This document shows positions 1 through 10,800 of a stretch of DNA of 64,000 nucleotides, piece after piece; position 1 is the first letter of the stretch; each line of letters begins with the position of its first letter. This DNA is from Streptomyces sp. BK208 (lineage in GTDB: Bacteria; Actinomycetota; Actinomycetes; Streptomycetales; Streptomycetaceae): the NCBI RefSeq assembly GCF_004364245.1, contig NZ_SOAV01000003.1, forward strand, positions 456,859 to 520,858, written 5' to 3'. The translations under genes were made by a program, and so were the position numbers. Below the pieces are notes generated by a model. That model saw nothing but the letters and a program-made list of their open reading frames with translations, was not told the origin of the DNA and made no database searches.

Positions 1-3000
1 GAGTTCGTGGGCGAGCAGCAGGGGGACGTCGGCGTCCGGTCGCCCTCCTCCACGGAAGCGGGGGCACCACGGACGGTGGTGGGACCGGTCGGGCCGCCGG
101 GCGAGGGACGGGCTGAGGGCGTCCGGGGACTGGTCCGGCGCCGGCCGTCCCTTCGCCGTCGCCCCGCCGCACTGCGTGCAGACATAGAAGGGGTTGAGGC
201 GGACGTCCTCGCCGGCGAAGGAGTCGGTGGCGGGAGCGTCGAAGCGCGTCTGGCCCAGATTGAACGCGCGCACCGCTGCGCGCCGGCTGAAGTCCCATCC
301 GAAGGTGGCCTGTTGATGGCGCCACGCGGTCTCGATGTGCTCGGTGGGGATGTCGACGGCGGTGACCACCGTGTAGGTGAGGCGCTCACGGTCGTCCGAC
401 TCGTCCCGGACCCGGGCGTCGTCGCGCCGGTCGCGGGAGGTGACGCGGGTGGGCTGGAGCACGCGGTGCAGACAGCCGCGGTCGCCGATGGCGCTGGTGT
501 GGCAGCGGGGACAGCGGGAGGTGTCGTCCTCGGCCCGGTGGGTACGGACGTAACCGCAGTTGGGGCAGACCCGCCAGACCAGCCATTTGGGGCGTTCGGC
601 GCTGCCGACGTCCAGGCCGGAGACGCGGTGCTTGTAGCCTTTGAAGTAGAAGAAGTTGCCCGGCGCGTAGTCGGTGAGCGCCAGCCTGGCGGCCCGCTCG
701 TGGCTGACGACCTTGCTGTCGTAGACGGTGTTACCCGCCTCGTCCTCCTCGCTCCAGGTGAGCGTCGCCTCCAGCTCCGTGCCACCGTCCACCAGGCTGT
801 AGTTGGGCAGGAGGCCCAGATCGACCAGGGTGCCGTGGGCGTTCTCCCGGCCGATCTCTGCGAACCGGCGGGACACGGCGGCCCGTTCGGCCCTGAGTTC
901 ACGGTCCTGCCGGACGTGCTCCGGGTCACCGGCGATGAGCTGGGCACGGGCCTCGTCGATCGCGGCGAGGCGCCCACGCAGGTCGGTAAGGCGCTCTTCC
1001 CAGGTGGCGGCGGCCCGCTCGACGGCCGCGCGCAGGCCGCCGGTGGCGAAGGCGCGCAGGGTGTCCGCTGTCTCCTCATCGATCGCGGACCCGTCTTTCT
1101 GGTCCACGAAGAGGTGCAGGAACTCCTCCACCAGATGTGGGCCCCGGGCCAGTGCGGCGTCGGTGAGGTCGTGCAGCCAGCCGGTGTCGCCGAACAGTGC
1201 GGAGGCCTGCCGCGGCAGAGGGAGGACTTCGGGGGCGCCGTCCTCGTCGGGTCCGTGCAGCAGGCCGCGGGCCGCGAGGTCGAGCAGCCGGGCCACATAC
1301 TGGCGGCGCAGGATCTCGGCGGCCGACAGGTAGCAGCCGGGCGGGTGGATCTCTCCGGCGATCATCTGCCGGGGTTCCTGGAGGTAGTAGAGGTCACGCG
1401 GGCCGCGGTCGACGAGGGTGAGGAGATAGGCATTGCCGCTGGACCGTCCGGCACGGCCGACCCGCTGCACGTAGTTCGCCGGCCCCTTGGGCAGGGAGGC
1501 GAGCACGACGGCCGACAGGGCGCCGATGTCGATGCCGAGTTCGAGGGTGGGGGTGCAGGACAGCACGTTGGGGTCGGTGTAGTGGGTGCCGCGACGGAAG
1601 GCGGCCTCGACCGTCTCTCGCTCCTTACGGGTGAGGGCGCCGGTGTGCTCGGCGGTCACGACGGTGTAGGCACCGGTCTCCCGGTACAGCCGCCGGTAGT
1701 AGTCCTTGGTGTAGTCGCGCAGGCGTGCCAGGGAGTCACTGTCGGGGTCGGCGTTCCGTGCCCCGGCGGCGAGCAGGACGCCGGAACACTGGTAGCGCGG
1801 GCAGGGCTGGCGGTGCCAGTGGTCCAGCCGCTCGGGGTGGACCGTCTGCTGCCACGCGCAGACGGAACAGCGCGCGTAGGCGTCGCCCAGGACGTCGTCG
1901 GCGAGCGCACGGATCCGGATGTGGCCGGGTTGCAGTCCGTAGACGCGGGTCGCTCCGTCCTTGGCCGTGCGGACACAGAGGATGCCCGCCTCGGCCAGGC
2001 GGGGCAGCAGTGCGCGGACGAACTCCGCGGCGGCGTCGCGGGGCAGGCCTAGGCAGCGCGTGGTCCAGTCCTGGTACCAGTTCTGTGCCGAGCCCAGGGT
2101 GTCGAACTGAGTCCTGTCTTTGGCCCGGTCGAGGAGGAAGGCGGGCGCCGAGATGCCGGGCGGGAAGGCGGGCATGCCCGGCGGCCTGCCGCCCCACACC
2201 AGCCAGCGGCGTACTCCCGCCTCGTCGAGCCAGGGGTCGAGCCAACGGTGGCGCACGGCCCCCCGCAGGCGCAGCCGTTCCAGGATGCCGCGGACATAGC
2301 CGCGGTAGCGGTCCTCGTCCGGCACCTCCCCGTCCGGGAGCGCCACCATGGCCGGTGTCCGCCGCAGCAGGTCCCGGACCAGTTCGGCGGCGACGGCAGG
2401 GTCGGGGAGATCGACCTCGGCTGCGGCGGTGCGGGTCAGTTCCAGAGTGCGGCCCTGACGGGAGCGCAGTCCGAACTCCAGCACGGCCGCGAAGGAGAGG
2501 CGCTCCCCGATGCGCTGCCAGGTGGCGCGACTGCCCTTGCTGCGGCCGGACAGCAGCAGGTCCACGCCCTGGATGTCGTGCAGGTCCGGGGGCGCCACGG
2601 CGGCCAGCACGTCGCGGTCGACGACCTCGGCCAGGCAGTCCGCCACGATGTCGTTGAGCGGGCGCGCGTACTCCTCGTCCAGTTGGGCGGCGAGCAGGGC
2701 ACGCAGGGAGAAGTCGTAGGACCGGCTGGCGACGAAGCCGGCGCGGTGGGCGGCGTCCTGCACGGAGTCGTTGAACAGCAGTGTGCGCTGCTCCGGCCCG
2801 GGGGGCAGTTCTCCGCCGGTGAACAGCTGGGTGACGGAGGCGGCGGCGAGCGGGGCGAGGCCACGGCCCAGGAAGCGGATGGCGTTGCCGGTGGCGCAGT
2901 GGGGGCAGCGGTCGTCGGCGGCGGCCTGGTCGTTCATCAGGTCGACGTGGACGAACGCGGCGTCCCTCAGGCCCTTGGCCGCCCGTACGCCGTGCCGGTC

Positions 3001-4830
3001 GGGCCGTTCGAAGTCCTTGGCCGGGTCGATGGGCCGGATCCGGCCCTGCTCGCCGTCGAGGACGAGGACGGATCCGCGTCGGCCGGTGTCCTCGGCCGGG
3101 GCGAAGGCGGCCCGGTGGGCCTCGGCGACCGTGGCTGCGATGAGGGGGCGCACCAGGCGTTTGTCCCTGCTGAGGGATGCCTGCCGGATTTTCGCCGGGA
3201 CCGTCTCCAGCTCGGCCCGGTCGTGTTCCCGGGACAGAGCGGCCCAGCCCGACCGTCCGCACTGCCGGCAGTGTACGGCGGGCAGGAAGACGTTCGCGGG
3301 AGGTGCGGCGGAATCGAGGGCCACCGCTGCCTCGGGTTCGTCGGTGGGACGGGCGTCAACCGTGCCGACGGAGCCGGCCGGTTCCTGACGGGACCGGTCC
3401 TCGTCCCAGCGGAACTCCGGTTTCGGACCGACGCCGCGCAGGACGCGCGAGACGGACCGGACCCACTGGTGGACCTCCACCGTCAGCAGGGGGCGCGGCC
3501 GCTCCTCGGTGCTGTCGGGTCCTTGGGCGACGGAGAGGAGGGCGATGAACCGGGACAGGGCCTGTGCGGCCTCCTCGGGCTGCTGCTGGACGGCCATGCC
3601 CCAGTGGTAGGCGTAGCGCGGCAGCGCGTCCATGATCTCGGTGCGGGTCTTGGGCCGGCCGTCCAGGATCTCCAGGACGGCCGCGGTGAGCCGGTGGGTG
3701 CGCAGGATGCTGCCGAGTTCGACCGGTGTCGGCGGACGGTCGCGGCGCTCGCCGGGGCGGCGGGTGAAGGCGTCGACGAGGTGATCCATGGCGTCCGGTT
3801 CCCGCAGCGGGTCACCGAGGGAGATGACATCCTGCGGGGCCGGGAAGGGGAGGGTGAAGTCCGACTTGCCGGCGAACTGCTGGACCGTCATGCGGTCCTC
3901 GCCGATGACCGCGTCCGGCTCGAACCTGGTGCCGAAGACCTGGGTCGCGACGTCGAGGATGGTGCCTCCTCCCTCCGCCGCCGGGAGACGGAGCGCCCCG
4001 GTCGCCGAGGGCGCACTCTCGCCGAGGGTCGCCGAGGTGGCGACGGGGCAGACGTCGCCGAGAGGGCGGCCCGGCCGCGCCTTACCGGTGGCTGCTCCGA
4101 GGCGGCGCATCAGCATGGCCACATCCGTGCCCTGGGCGCCGTCGTAGGTGTGGAACTCGTCGAGCACGACATAGGCGAGGGCTTCGTCCTGCCAGAGCGG
4201 GATGTCCTCGGCACGCTGGAGCAGCAGGTCCAGCATCTTGTAGTTGGTGATGATGATGTCGGGCCGCTCGCCGCGGATGCGGGCCCGGTCGGTCTCCACT
4301 CGCGCGTAACCGCCGGCCGGCTCGTCACCGATGTAGAGGGCCGCGGACACCTGGGCCAGGCGCGGGTCCTGGAGTTGGTCGTTGAGCCGCCCGGCCTGGT
4401 CGGTGGCAAGCGCGTTCATCGGGTAGAGCAGGATCGCCTTGACACCTCGCTGTCCGGCCGCCCGCGCGCGTCGGCAGTGGTCGAGTACGGGCACCAGAAA
4501 GGACTCGGTCTTGCCCGATCCGGTGCCGGTGGTGATCAGCGTGGGCCGGGCGGGGCCGTGCAGGGTGGACAGCCGCTGCCAGGCCCGGGCCTGGTGCCGG
4601 TAGGGCTGGAACCCGTCGGGCACCCAGTCCAGCGCCGCCTTCCACGCGTCACCGGCCGGTTTGAAGGGAGTACGGATCCGCAGGTAGGGGCCACGGAAGA
4701 TGCCGTCCCGCTCGTCCCGCAGGAAATCCTCCAGAGCACGCCGTTCCCCCTCGTCCGCAAGCGCGAACGTAGTGGTCAGGTACTGGGTGAGACTGTCCCC
4801 GACCTGTTCGGCGGCGAGAGTGGGGCGCAC
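1..4830 (-). CDS. Large DExH helicase with C-terminal DUF1998-like region (DruE-like), 3' end outside window
   Basis: An uninterrupted frame of 1610 codons runs off the left edge, so the C-terminus is missing. GTG start at 4830 follows AAGGAG at 8 nt. Seen: Walker A TTGTGSGKTES (about residues 98-108), YPMNALATDQA (motif Ia), DEFH box (about 223), TSATLG, and QRVGRAGRSSG (motif VI, about 1119-1129). Near the edge there are two Cys pairs of zinc-ribbon type (CPNCGY...CPRC; CTQCGG). The N-terminal FQPYRHQARAW and the overall architecture resemble DruE of Druantia and other SF2/DUF1998 giants (family knowledge; I could not align them). It lies 70 bp after the UvrD-like gene and is probably the last known gene of the drmA operon. 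I infer an ATP-driven DNA translocase acting in antiphage defence. Function beyond the family is not established. Confidence 0.85.
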   Translation of the reverse strand, partial: MRPTLAAEQVGDSLTQYLTTTFALADEGERRALEDFLRDERDGIFRGPYLRIRTPFKPAGDAWKAALDWVPDGFQPYRHQARAWQRLSTLHGPARPTLITTGTGSGKTESFLVPVLDHCRRARAAGQRGVKAILLYPMNALATDQAGRLNDQLQDPRLAQVSAALYIGDEPAGGYARVETDRARIRGERPDIIITNYKMLDLLLQRAEDIPLWQDEALAYVVLDEFHTYDGAQGTDVAMLMRRLGAATGKARPGRPLGDVCPVATSATLGESAPSATGALRLPAAEGGGTILDVATQVFGTRFEPDAVIGEDRMTVQQFAGKSDFTLPFPAPQDVISLGDPLREPDAMDHLVDAFTRRPGERRDRPPTPVELGSILRTHRLTAAVLEILDGRPKTRTEIMDALPRYAYHWGMAVQQQPEEAAQALSRFIALLSVAQGPDSTEERPRPLLTVEVHQWVRSVSRVLRGVGPKPEFRWDEDRSRQEPAGSVGTVDARPTDEPEAAVALDSAAPPANVFLPAVHCRQCGRSGWAALSREHDRAELETVPAKIRQASLSRDKRLVRPLIAATVAEAHRAAFAPAEDTGRRGSVLVLDGEQGRIRPIDPAKDFERPDRHGVRAAKGLRDAAFVHVDLMNDQAAADDRCPHCATGNAIRFLGRGLAPLAAASVTQLFTGGELPPGPEQRTLLFNDSVQDAAHRAGFVASRSYDFSLRALLAAQLDEEYARPLNDIVADCLAEVVDRDVLAAVAPPDLHDIQGVDLLLSGRSKGSRATWQRIGERLSFAAVLEFGLRSRQGRTLELTRTAAAEVDLPDPAVAAELVRDLLRRTPAMVALPDGEVPDEDRYRGYVRGILERLRLRGAVRHRWLDPWLDEAGVRRWLVWGGRPPGMPAFPPGISAPAFLLDRAKDRTQFDTLGSAQNWYQDWTTRCLGLPRDAAAEFVRALLPRLAEAGILCVRTAKDGATRVYGLQPGHIRIRALADDVLGDAYARCSVCAWQQTVHPERLDHWHRQPCPRYQCSGVLLAAGARNADPDSDSLARLRDYTKDYYRRLYRETGAYTVVTAEHTGALTRKERETVEAAFRRGTHYTDPNVLSCTPTLELGIDIGALSAVVLASLPKGPANYVQRVGRAGRSSGNAYLLTLVDRGPRDLYYLQEPRQMIAGEIHPPGCYLSAAEILRRQYVARLLDLAARGLLHGPDEDGAPEVLPLPRQASALFGDTGWLHDLTDAALARGPHLVEEFLHLFVDQKDGSAIDEETADTLRAFATGGLRAAVERAAATWEERLTDLRGRLAAIDEARAQLIAGDPEHVRQDRELRAERAAVSRRFAEIGRENAHGTLVDLGLLPNYSLVDGGTELEATLTWSEEDEAGNTVYDSKVVSHERAARLALTDYAPGNFFYFKGYKHRVSGLDVGSAERPKWLVWRVCPNCGYVRTHRAEDDTSRCPRCHTSAIGDRGCLHRVLQPTRVTSRDRRDDARVRDESDDRERLTYTVVTAVDIPTEHIETAWRHQQATFGWDFSRRAAVRAFNLGQTRFDAPATDSFAGEDVRLNPFYVCTQCGGATAKGRPAPDQSPDALSPSLARRPDRSHHRPWCPRFRGGGRPDADVPLLLAHEL

Positions 4831-4900
4831 CCGCGTGGCTCCTTGTCTTCCTTGCCCGGCACGGTGCCCCGTCCGGGAACTGCGGCTGGTATGAAGTGTC

Positions 4901-5977
4901 TTACACGGAGCGGAGCAGGAGGTCTTCGGGAACACCGGCGACCGGTGGCGGTTCCCGGACCCCCTCGTAGCCGAGGTGGATCTCTTGCCGAGCCCGGGTG
5001 AGGAGTACGTAGTACGTCATCCGCAGCGCGGCCGCTCCCGGATCGCCGCCGTCGGTGTGGACGTCGGGCACGAAAACGCTGTCGAACTCCAGCCCTTTGG
5101 CGCTGGCCCTGCTGATGACGCGGACCCCCGGCCGTCGCAGGTCGAGCGTGCGGTGGCGGCCCTCGGCCGCGGCACCGACGTACACCTGGGAACGCAGGCG
5201 GGGCGCGGTGCGCTCCAGGTGTTCGTGCAGGGCAAGTTGCTGCCGCGTGGTGCGCACGATCACACCGATGGTGTGCTGCGGACGCCGTTCGGCGTGGGCG
5301 ACTAGCTGCGCGATCAGGGCCCGCTGGTCGGCGTACCGCCGCAGCTGGGGAACGGGCCCCGTCCGGGACGGCAGGGGCGGTGCAGTGTCCCCTGTGTGGA
5401 AGTGGGCGGCCAGCGCGGCGACGGGCCGGGTCGAGCGGTGCTGGAGGGTGAGCTGGTGGCGTGCACACTCGCCCAGGGCCGAGCTGATCTCGTCGAGGGT
5501 GGACTGGGTGTCGGTGATGCGCTGGCACTCGTCGGCGAAGACGGTGACGGGGACGCCGAGCAGGCGGCACAGCCGGTAGAAGGATGGGGGCAGGTCCTGT
5601 CCCTCGTCCACGACGAGGGCGAAGCCCTCGCCGTCCTCCTCGACGGCGGCCAGGGCGAACAGCTCGGGCCAGTCGAACCAGTCCGCGTCGGCCCGGGGTG
5701 CGGGCTCGCCGGTGCGCGCCCGGTGCCAGGCGTGGATCCACGCGTGCACGGTGCTGACCTCGACGTCGCCGTGGACGGTCAGAGTCTGGCGCAGCAGGTT
5801 CGACCGGGTGAGCAGGTGCACCCGGACGCCGGTGAGGGCGACGAGGGAGGCGTGCTGCGCGGCGAGGACGCTCTTGCCGGAACCGGGTGGTCCGGTGACC
5901 AGGTGGCATCCGTCGAACGGCAGGTTCCGCAGCAGGTCCTGCTGTTCGTCGGCGAGGTCGAGGTAGGCCGGGCTCAC
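4901..5977 (-). CDS. UvrD/DUF2075-like superfamily 1 helicase-ATPase
   Basis: 358 residues. GTG start overlaps the drmB stop by 4 nt (GTGA), so it is translationally coupled. Seen: Walker A GPPGSGKS (residues 28-35), motif II VVDEGQDL (about 116-123), QHRSTRP (motif IV-like), ASAKGLEFDSVFV (motif V-like) and YVLLTRARQEI (motif VI). It is short for UvrD/Rep proteins (about 700 residues) and lacks the accessory 1B/2B domains, which resembles compact DUF2075/UvrD-C2 ATPases. Inferred role: ATP-dependent DNA processing alongside DrmA/DrmB and the downstream giant helicase. It is not one of the canonical DISARM genes, so it may be an accessory or a lineage-specific component. Confidence 0.85.
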   Translation of the reverse strand: MSPAYLDLADEQQDLLRNLPFDGCHLVTGPPGSGKSVLAAQHASLVALTGVRVHLLTRSNLLRQTLTVHGDVEVSTVHAWIHAWHRARTGEPAPRADADWFDWPELFALAAVEEDGEGFALVVDEGQDLPPSFYRLCRLLGVPVTVFADECQRITDTQSTLDEISSALGECARHQLTLQHRSTRPVAALAAHFHTGDTAPPLPSRTGPVPQLRRYADQRALIAQLVAHAERRPQHTIGVIVRTTRQQLALHEHLERTAPRLRSQVYVGAAAEGRHRTLDLRRPGVRVISRASAKGLEFDSVFVPDVHTDGGDPGAAALRMTYYVLLTRARQEIHLGYEGVREPPPVAGVPEDLLLRSV

Positions 5978-7827
5978 CGGGCGTCGTCCTCGATCTCCCG
6001 TACGGCGAGCTCCCGGGCGGTGGTGATGACGTCCTCGAAGTAGCCGGGGACGCCCGCCCCGCCGACCAGCAGGACGCGGTCGAGGAGGGCGTTGCCGGTC
6101 TCACAGCTGGTCTCGGGCAGCAGACAGCAGGCGTGGCAGGCGGCCCGGTTGAGGTTGGCGTATCCCTGTCCGGTGTGTTCGGCGCACAGCGGGTCGGCCG
6201 AGCACCAGGCGGCGGTTTCGGTCAGGCGCAGCAGGGTTTCGGCGAGCCGGGGTGGCTCCCCCTGCCGGACCAGGCCGCCGAGGGTGCCCTCGGCGTCGCC
6301 CGCCGCGGTGTAGACGAGGACGCCGGCCTGTGCGGCGCCGCCCGACCGGGCGTACACACGCTCCCGCAGGGACGCCGTGGAATAGCCCGACTCGAAGGAG
6401 AGCTGCCGGACCAGCAGATGGGCGAGCGTGTGCAGCAGGACGAACCGGGGCAGCAGCTCGAGGCCGGTGAGTGATTCGAGACGGTCCTTCTGGAAGGCCC
6501 GGTCGAGGTCGTCCCGCAGTCCGCGCACCCGCTCGCGCACGGCGCGGTCCCGCTCCCACTCGGCGAGCCGGCGCTCGTCCAGGGCCAGGAAGACTCCCTC
6601 GCCGAAGACTTCGACGGCGGGCAGCCAGCGTGCCCGGCGGCCGGTGTCCACGGGAACGAACCTGGCGGTCGGGGTGACGCGGCTGAAGCCCTGGATGGCG
6701 CGGACCTCGCGCAGTCGGTCGGCCACGACCACGCGCGCGACCTTGTCCCGCAGGTCGGGCCAGGGTGCCGTGTGTTCGCCTTCCAGCCCCAGCCCGACCT
6801 CCCGGATGACGAAGTCCCGGGTGGGCTCGGGGGCGGGGGCCGTGAACGCGGCCCACTCGTCGCTGCTGAGGTCCGGGTACACCACCTGGTGGGTGCGTTC
6901 CCCGGACTCGTCGATCGGAGTGCCGGTCTCTTCCGCGAGGAGGGCGTCCAGCAGGTCGTCGTCGGCTCCGGTGTCCTCCGAGATCATCGAACGGATCAGC
7001 GGTGCGCGCGGGCCGTCCGGCGCCTTGCACAGAGCGAGCCACATGTCGTGCAACCGCACCGTCTCGGCGAGTTCGCCGTCGGTGACGGACGCGCCGCTGT
7101 CGGGGATGTCGAGGGCGGAGTGCACGACGGGGTAGTACAGGTTTCCGGCGGTGCGCTGGACGATCTGGACGGGGCCCGGGCAGTCCTTGACCGCTTCGCT
7201 CCTGCGCTGCCATGGATTACGGCCGGTGCAGCGCAGCCGCTTGGCGCCCAGCACGTCGAGCAGGTCCCGGGACGGTTTGGGGCAGCCCGGCGCCGTGCAG
7301 GCCACCGACAGCGCTTCCAGACCGGTCGCCCTCTCCTCGAAACGGAACCGGAGGTGGTCGCGACTGTGGCAGGACTCCCGCTGCTCGGGAGTGAGTTCGG
7401 AGTGGGCCCAGTACCACCAGTCGACATCGCCGAGATGGCCGGACGGGCAGATCTGGACGAACCGCATCGGCGTGAGCTGCCGCTGCGGTGAGCAGCTGCG
7501 GCAGCGCGGCGGCGTTCCGGGCCGCTCGTCGGCCACGCGCCAGTGGGTCATACGGCGGCACGCCGGGCAGAACAGCCAGGCGGGGAAGCGGATGTACGGC
7601 GGTCCGGCGGCGTCCGGGATGTCCCAGGCATCGTGCGGGGCGGGGGGCGCCGCGCGGAAGCCGCTGACGCCGAGGCGCGCGGCCAGCCGGGGCGACGAGA
7701 CGGCCTGATGGGCGCGGGGCCAGTCACCGATGCCCGCGGCAACGAAGGACTCTCCCTGGACGTCGAGGACGGCACCGGTGCCGAAGGGCACCACGGTCTG
7801 CGCCTGACGCACCCGGCGGCGGCTCAT
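5974..7827 (-). CDS. drmB: DISARM protein DrmB (DUF1998)
   Basis: 617 residues. The ATG at 7827 overlaps the drmA stop (ATGA). The frame is open 69 nt further upstream, but MSRRRVRQAQTVVPFGTGAV is the natural start. Seen: N-terminal RQAQ...PFGTGAVLD typical of DrmB; Cys pairs CPACRRMTHW and CRSC; CPSGHLGDVDWWYW; and in the DUF1998 part (about 455-575) LLHTLAHLLVRQLSFESGYS followed by CSADPLCAEHT and C..C..LLPETSCE. Family knowledge: DrmB partners DrmA in a DNA-binding complex of DISARM that stops incoming phage DNA. Gene order drmA-drmB is canonical. Which canonical class applies is judged from drmD and drmMI further right. Confidence 0.93.
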   Translation of the reverse strand: MSRRRVRQAQTVVPFGTGAVLDVQGESFVAAGIGDWPRAHQAVSSPRLAARLGVSGFRAAPPAPHDAWDIPDAAGPPYIRFPAWLFCPACRRMTHWRVADERPGTPPRCRSCSPQRQLTPMRFVQICPSGHLGDVDWWYWAHSELTPEQRESCHSRDHLRFRFEERATGLEALSVACTAPGCPKPSRDLLDVLGAKRLRCTGRNPWQRRSEAVKDCPGPVQIVQRTAGNLYYPVVHSALDIPDSGASVTDGELAETVRLHDMWLALCKAPDGPRAPLIRSMISEDTGADDDLLDALLAEETGTPIDESGERTHQVVYPDLSSDEWAAFTAPAPEPTRDFVIREVGLGLEGEHTAPWPDLRDKVARVVVADRLREVRAIQGFSRVTPTARFVPVDTGRRARWLPAVEVFGEGVFLALDERRLAEWERDRAVRERVRGLRDDLDRAFQKDRLESLTGLELLPRFVLLHTLAHLLVRQLSFESGYSTASLRERVYARSGGAAQAGVLVYTAAGDAEGTLGGLVRQGEPPRLAETLLRLTETAAWCSADPLCAEHTGQGYANLNRAACHACCLLPETSCETGNALLDRVLLVGGAGVPGYFEDVITTARELAVREIEDDAR

Positions 7828-10800
7828 GCGTCGGCTCCCTTCACCACGACCTGGCATTCCCGGTCGACGTTGCGCATGGAGTGCGGGGTCTCCCACAGGC
7901 CTCCGCCGCGGTCGAAGTCACGCAGGAGGTTGTGCTGGCCCTTGCCCTGGGTTCGGTAGTGCAGGCGCTTGCCGTCGTCGCGTGCCTCCCGCGCCGCCTC
8001 CAGCCATTGCTGGAACAGCTCGAAGAGGTCGTCGCGGACCCCGGGGGCGGCCTCCGGATCACTGCGGGTGACCCAGTCCACGATCCGTTCCGCCTGTGTG
8101 CTCACCTCGGCCACGTGCTCGAGGACGTCACCGGCCGCGTCCTCCGCGCCGAGGCCGAGGCCGTGCCGGACGAGCACCACCAGTGCCGCGTGCAGGGCAC
8201 GCCTGCGGGAGGGCACGGACCAGGGGGTGATGGTCGTCGGTTCCACGTGCCGGTACAGGGCCGCGTGGTACGTACCGAACGTCTCGTAGTGCGAACGGTC
8301 GCGCGGCTTGGTGGCGTTGAGGAAGGTCACGACCAGGCCGGGCACGCCGTGCCGGCCCACCCGGCTGGTGGCCTGGATGTACTCGGCGGTGGCCTTGGGC
8401 TGGCCGAGCATCAGCATCAGCGCGAGACGCTTCACGTCGACGCCCACGGAGAGCATGTTGGTGCAGGGCAGCAGGGAGATGGCCGCGGGGTGGTCCCAGG
8501 GCTTCTCCAGCCGGTCGAGGACGAGCGGTTGTTCGCTGCGGTCCAGGCTGCTGGTGAGTTCCTGCACCTGCCCTTCGGTGAGCACGCGCCGTTCGCCGAC
8601 CGGGCCGGTGCCGGCGAGCTGGGCGGGGATGTCGTCGGCCGCGGCGGTGACGGTTCGGCCCAGCTCCCTCAGGCTGTGGTGGTAGGCGACCAGCGTCCAG
8701 TAGTCGTCCCGGTGTTCGCCGGAGAGCTGCACTGCTCCCTGGAGGAGGGTCGCGGCGGTCGCCACGGTGGCACGGCCGGCGGTGTGGCCCTGCGCCATGA
8801 CGCCGACGTACAGCCGGCCGGGACGTTCTGTGTCGGGCTCCGCGAAATAGGAGGAGCGCGCGTCCGGACCGGACGGCGGGAAGAGCTGCACGGGCCGGCC
8901 GTAGAGCCTGCGGACCTGTTCGCCGGCGCGCCGGATGGTGGCCGTGGAGGCGACGATCTTCGGTCCCTGCCGGGCGGGCGAGCACAGTTGCAGGACGGCC
9001 GCCTCGTACAGACCGACGGTGGTGCCGAGCGGGCCGGTGAGCAGGTGCAGCTCGTCCTGGATGACGAGGTCGGGCGGCAGGCCGCCGCCGCTGCCGAAGA
9101 GACGGCCCGCTTCCGGCTCCCAGGCGAGCCGGGCGAACTTGTCGACGGTGCCGAGGACGAATGCGGGCGGGTCGTCGTAGAGGTGCTGGTCGACGACGGC
9201 GACGGGCAGCCGGTGGTGGAAGGCGCAGTCGTCGCGAGGGCAGAAGAACCGGAAGGACGCGGCGCGCGCGTCGATGCCGTAGTCGGCGTGGTCCGGTGAC
9301 TTGCGTGCGGGCACGATGCGGGTGCCGCACCAGGGGCAGCGGTCGAGGATGAAGCGGTCGTCCGGCGTGGCGGCCGCACGCAGCTCGTCGAAGGCGTCCA
9401 CGGCCCCCTGGTAGGAGTTGGGTGTCGTCGCCTCACCGACCCACAGTCCGATCGAGAACGGCTCGCCGCCGAGCGTCACCGGGTCGGCCTGCCGCAGGCG
9501 TTCCAGGGCGCACACGGTGGTCGCGGCCCGCTGGAACTGCTGGGTGGTCAGCAGCGAGAGCGTGTACCGGCTCAGCACCGTGGTCCCCCGGCCGGTGTCA
9601 CCGTGCGGCGGCCGGAGGCGACGCAGGACCATGACGAAGGCGGCCAGCAGCAGGTACGCCTCCGTTTTGCCGCCGCCGGTCGGGAACCAGATCAGATCGA
9701 CCGTCTCCCGGTCGGAATGCGACGGGTCGGCCGCGCCGTCCAGGGTCATGAGGAAGAAGGCCAGCTGGAACGGGCGCCAGGCGGCCGTGGGGTCGGGTTC
9801 CGGGTCGAGCTGCACGGCGGCCGAGCGGTCGTGCCGCCGGCCCGCCTGGTCGGCTTCGCTGTGGCGCATCTGGAGTGCCATCGCCGCGTTCGCCGTACGG
9901 AAGGCCCGCCGCAGGTCCTCGTTCTCCTCGGCGCACAGCGTCCGCACACCGGACTCCATCCGCCGTACGGCGGCCTCGATCCGTTCCAGGATCCGGCGGG
10001 CGGCGGGCCGCCCCCAGGCCGGTACGTCGGTGGCCCGCTGCTCCTCGTACCAGGCGCGGTAGCCCGCGACGAACTCGTCGAGTCCTCCGCGCAGCCGGCT
10101 CACCGGTACGGACGGGTCGGAGAGGCGCCTCAGCAGCAGCACCGGGCTGTTCGGCCCCGCCGCCCGGACGGCGGGCACCTCGGTCCGCGGCATCACCTCG
10201 GCGTGGACACCGGTCACCCGGCCGTCGTCCGTGCGTTCTTCCCGGGTGGCGCAACCGTGGCCGACGGCATAGGTCCTGACGTGCCGGTACTGGAGGCGGA
10301 GTTCCTGTTCCTCCTCGTCGCGGCTGGCGAGCCGGACGCCTGGATACGGCAGGACCTCCCCGTCGATCGCCTCGACCCCCAGCCGGACCTGGAACAGCAT
10401 GGCGTCCCAGAGCCGTTCACGCTCGGCGGCAGTGAGCGAAGGGGACCGGCGGGGCGCGCGAGCCGTGTTGATGAGCGCGACCGTCACCAGCCGGCCGTGC
10501 CCGAAGGTCCGCCATGTCACGCGGATCTCGCCGCGCCCGTCGAATACCAGGCCGCTCGTCTCCCCCGGTTTGAAGGCGGGGGACTCGGCCGTCAGCGGGA
10601 TGCGCCGCCAGCGGCGCCGCCCGTCATCGTCCCGCTCGGTCAGATAGCGAGCGCCCTCGACCGTGACGCGGAGTTCGGCGGCCGTCGTGAACAAGGACAG
10701 TCCCAGGGACGAGGGGAGCCACGAGTTCGCCTCGGGGACGGGATCGTCCCGCTGGGCGGTGTCCTCCCTCTGCTCCTCGGCGCCCGGCGCGTCGACCACC

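Noticed and set aside
7..5001. Long rightward open frames of 681 and 917 codons at 7-2052 and 2248-5001
   Set aside because: They lie antisense to the giant helicase, whose frame carries all helicase motifs. Their residues are low-complexity. Third-position GC bias creates such shadows.
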